Shown here: positions 37,395 to 37,440 of the stretch, piece after piece
How the letters are laid out: each line of letters starts with the position of its first letter
How positions within the stretch are numbered: position 1 is the first letter of the stretch
NCBI GenBank assembly: GCA_051745425.1
Contig: JBNJEB010000005.1
Coordinates: 1-37,440, forward strand
Length of the DNA: 37,440 nucleotides
From: Halonatronomonas sp051745425
GTDB lineage: Bacteria > Bacillota > Halanaerobiia > Halanaerobiales > Halarsenatibacteraceae
Reading direction: 5' to 3'
Made by a program: the position numbers and the translations under genes
The notes under the pieces: model-generated
The model's database searches: none
What the model was told of the DNA's origin: nothing
The model's input: only the letters and a program-made list of their open reading frames with translations

Positions 37395-37440
37395 AATTTC
37401 CCCTCTTTTCTAATCTTATTCTCTAAACTCAGGTCTTGCA

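Noticed and set aside
1..37440. CRISPR arrays, insertion sequences, tRNA or rRNA genes
   Set aside because: No regularly spaced repeats, transposase-like frames, or RNA gene signatures were seen on reading both strands.

Overview
The window is a 37.4 kb, AT-rich, gene-dense stretch of a low-GC anaerobic, probably fermentative Firmicute-type bacterium. The gene mix (Rex, a WalJ-type hydrolase, a sodium-pumping decarboxylase, selenium-dependent molybdenum hydroxylase accessory genes) and several acidic proteins, such as the Glu/Asp-rich linker in MetG, suggest a halophilic lineage like the Halanaerobiales. The taxonomic guess is inference; no rRNA or other definitive marker is present. Nearly everything is on the minus strand, so operons read from high to low coordinates. 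No tRNA, rRNA, IS element, prophage or CRISPR array was seen.

Right end (37.4 to 30.8 kb) is housekeeping: metG with a terminator, rex, a convergent plus-strand cheB-cheR pair, a walJ-type hydrolase coupled to rlmH, and an OsmC-like gene with a clean terminator.

The centre (30.7 to 9.3 kb) is an anaerobic purine-scavenging and catabolic island. It starts with two fold-type II PLP enzymes, an XRE-cupin regulator, YgeW and YgeY. Then come an NCS2 xanthine/urate-type permease, a complete three-subunit molybdenum hydroxylase, an 8-oxoguanine-deaminase-like enzyme, SsnA, and a second molybdenum hydroxylase. The second enzyme has its Mo subunit as two genes, as in the selenium-dependent nicotinate dehydrogenase NdhL/NdhM. 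The island ends with a PreA-like flavin/Fe-S reductase, adenine deaminase and a second purine permease of AzgA/PbuG type, followed by a strong terminator. The likely logic is: import purines, deaminate adenine and guanine-type bases, hydroxylate the ring with two Mo(Se) enzymes, then process ring-opened nitrogen compounds with YgeW, YgeY and the PLP enzymes. YgeX, HyuA and YgfK, familiar partners in E. coli and gut Firmicutes, are not in the window.

Left end (9.2 to 0 kb) starts from a good promoter and a structured leader. It runs through mmdADCB (sodium-pumping methylmalonyl-CoA decarboxylase), an unusual P-loop/Asp23-domain fusion, then hydroxylase-cofactor maturation genes: mocA, a short ModE-like regulator, yqeC, yqeB, an XdhC maturation factor split into two reversed-order genes, and a molybdopterin-binding MoeA-like gene cut by the window edge. 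yqeB and yqeC are known markers of selenium-dependent molybdenum hydroxylases, so the left maturation block probably serves the two hydroxylases of the centre. A ModE-like palindrome sits between the modE-like gene and yqeC.

Most points worth follow-up are variations on known systems: the split hydroxylase, the PreA homolog lacking the usual catalytic-cysteine motif, the replacement of YgeX by other PLP enzymes, the internal ModE box, and the unassigned structured leader of mmdA.
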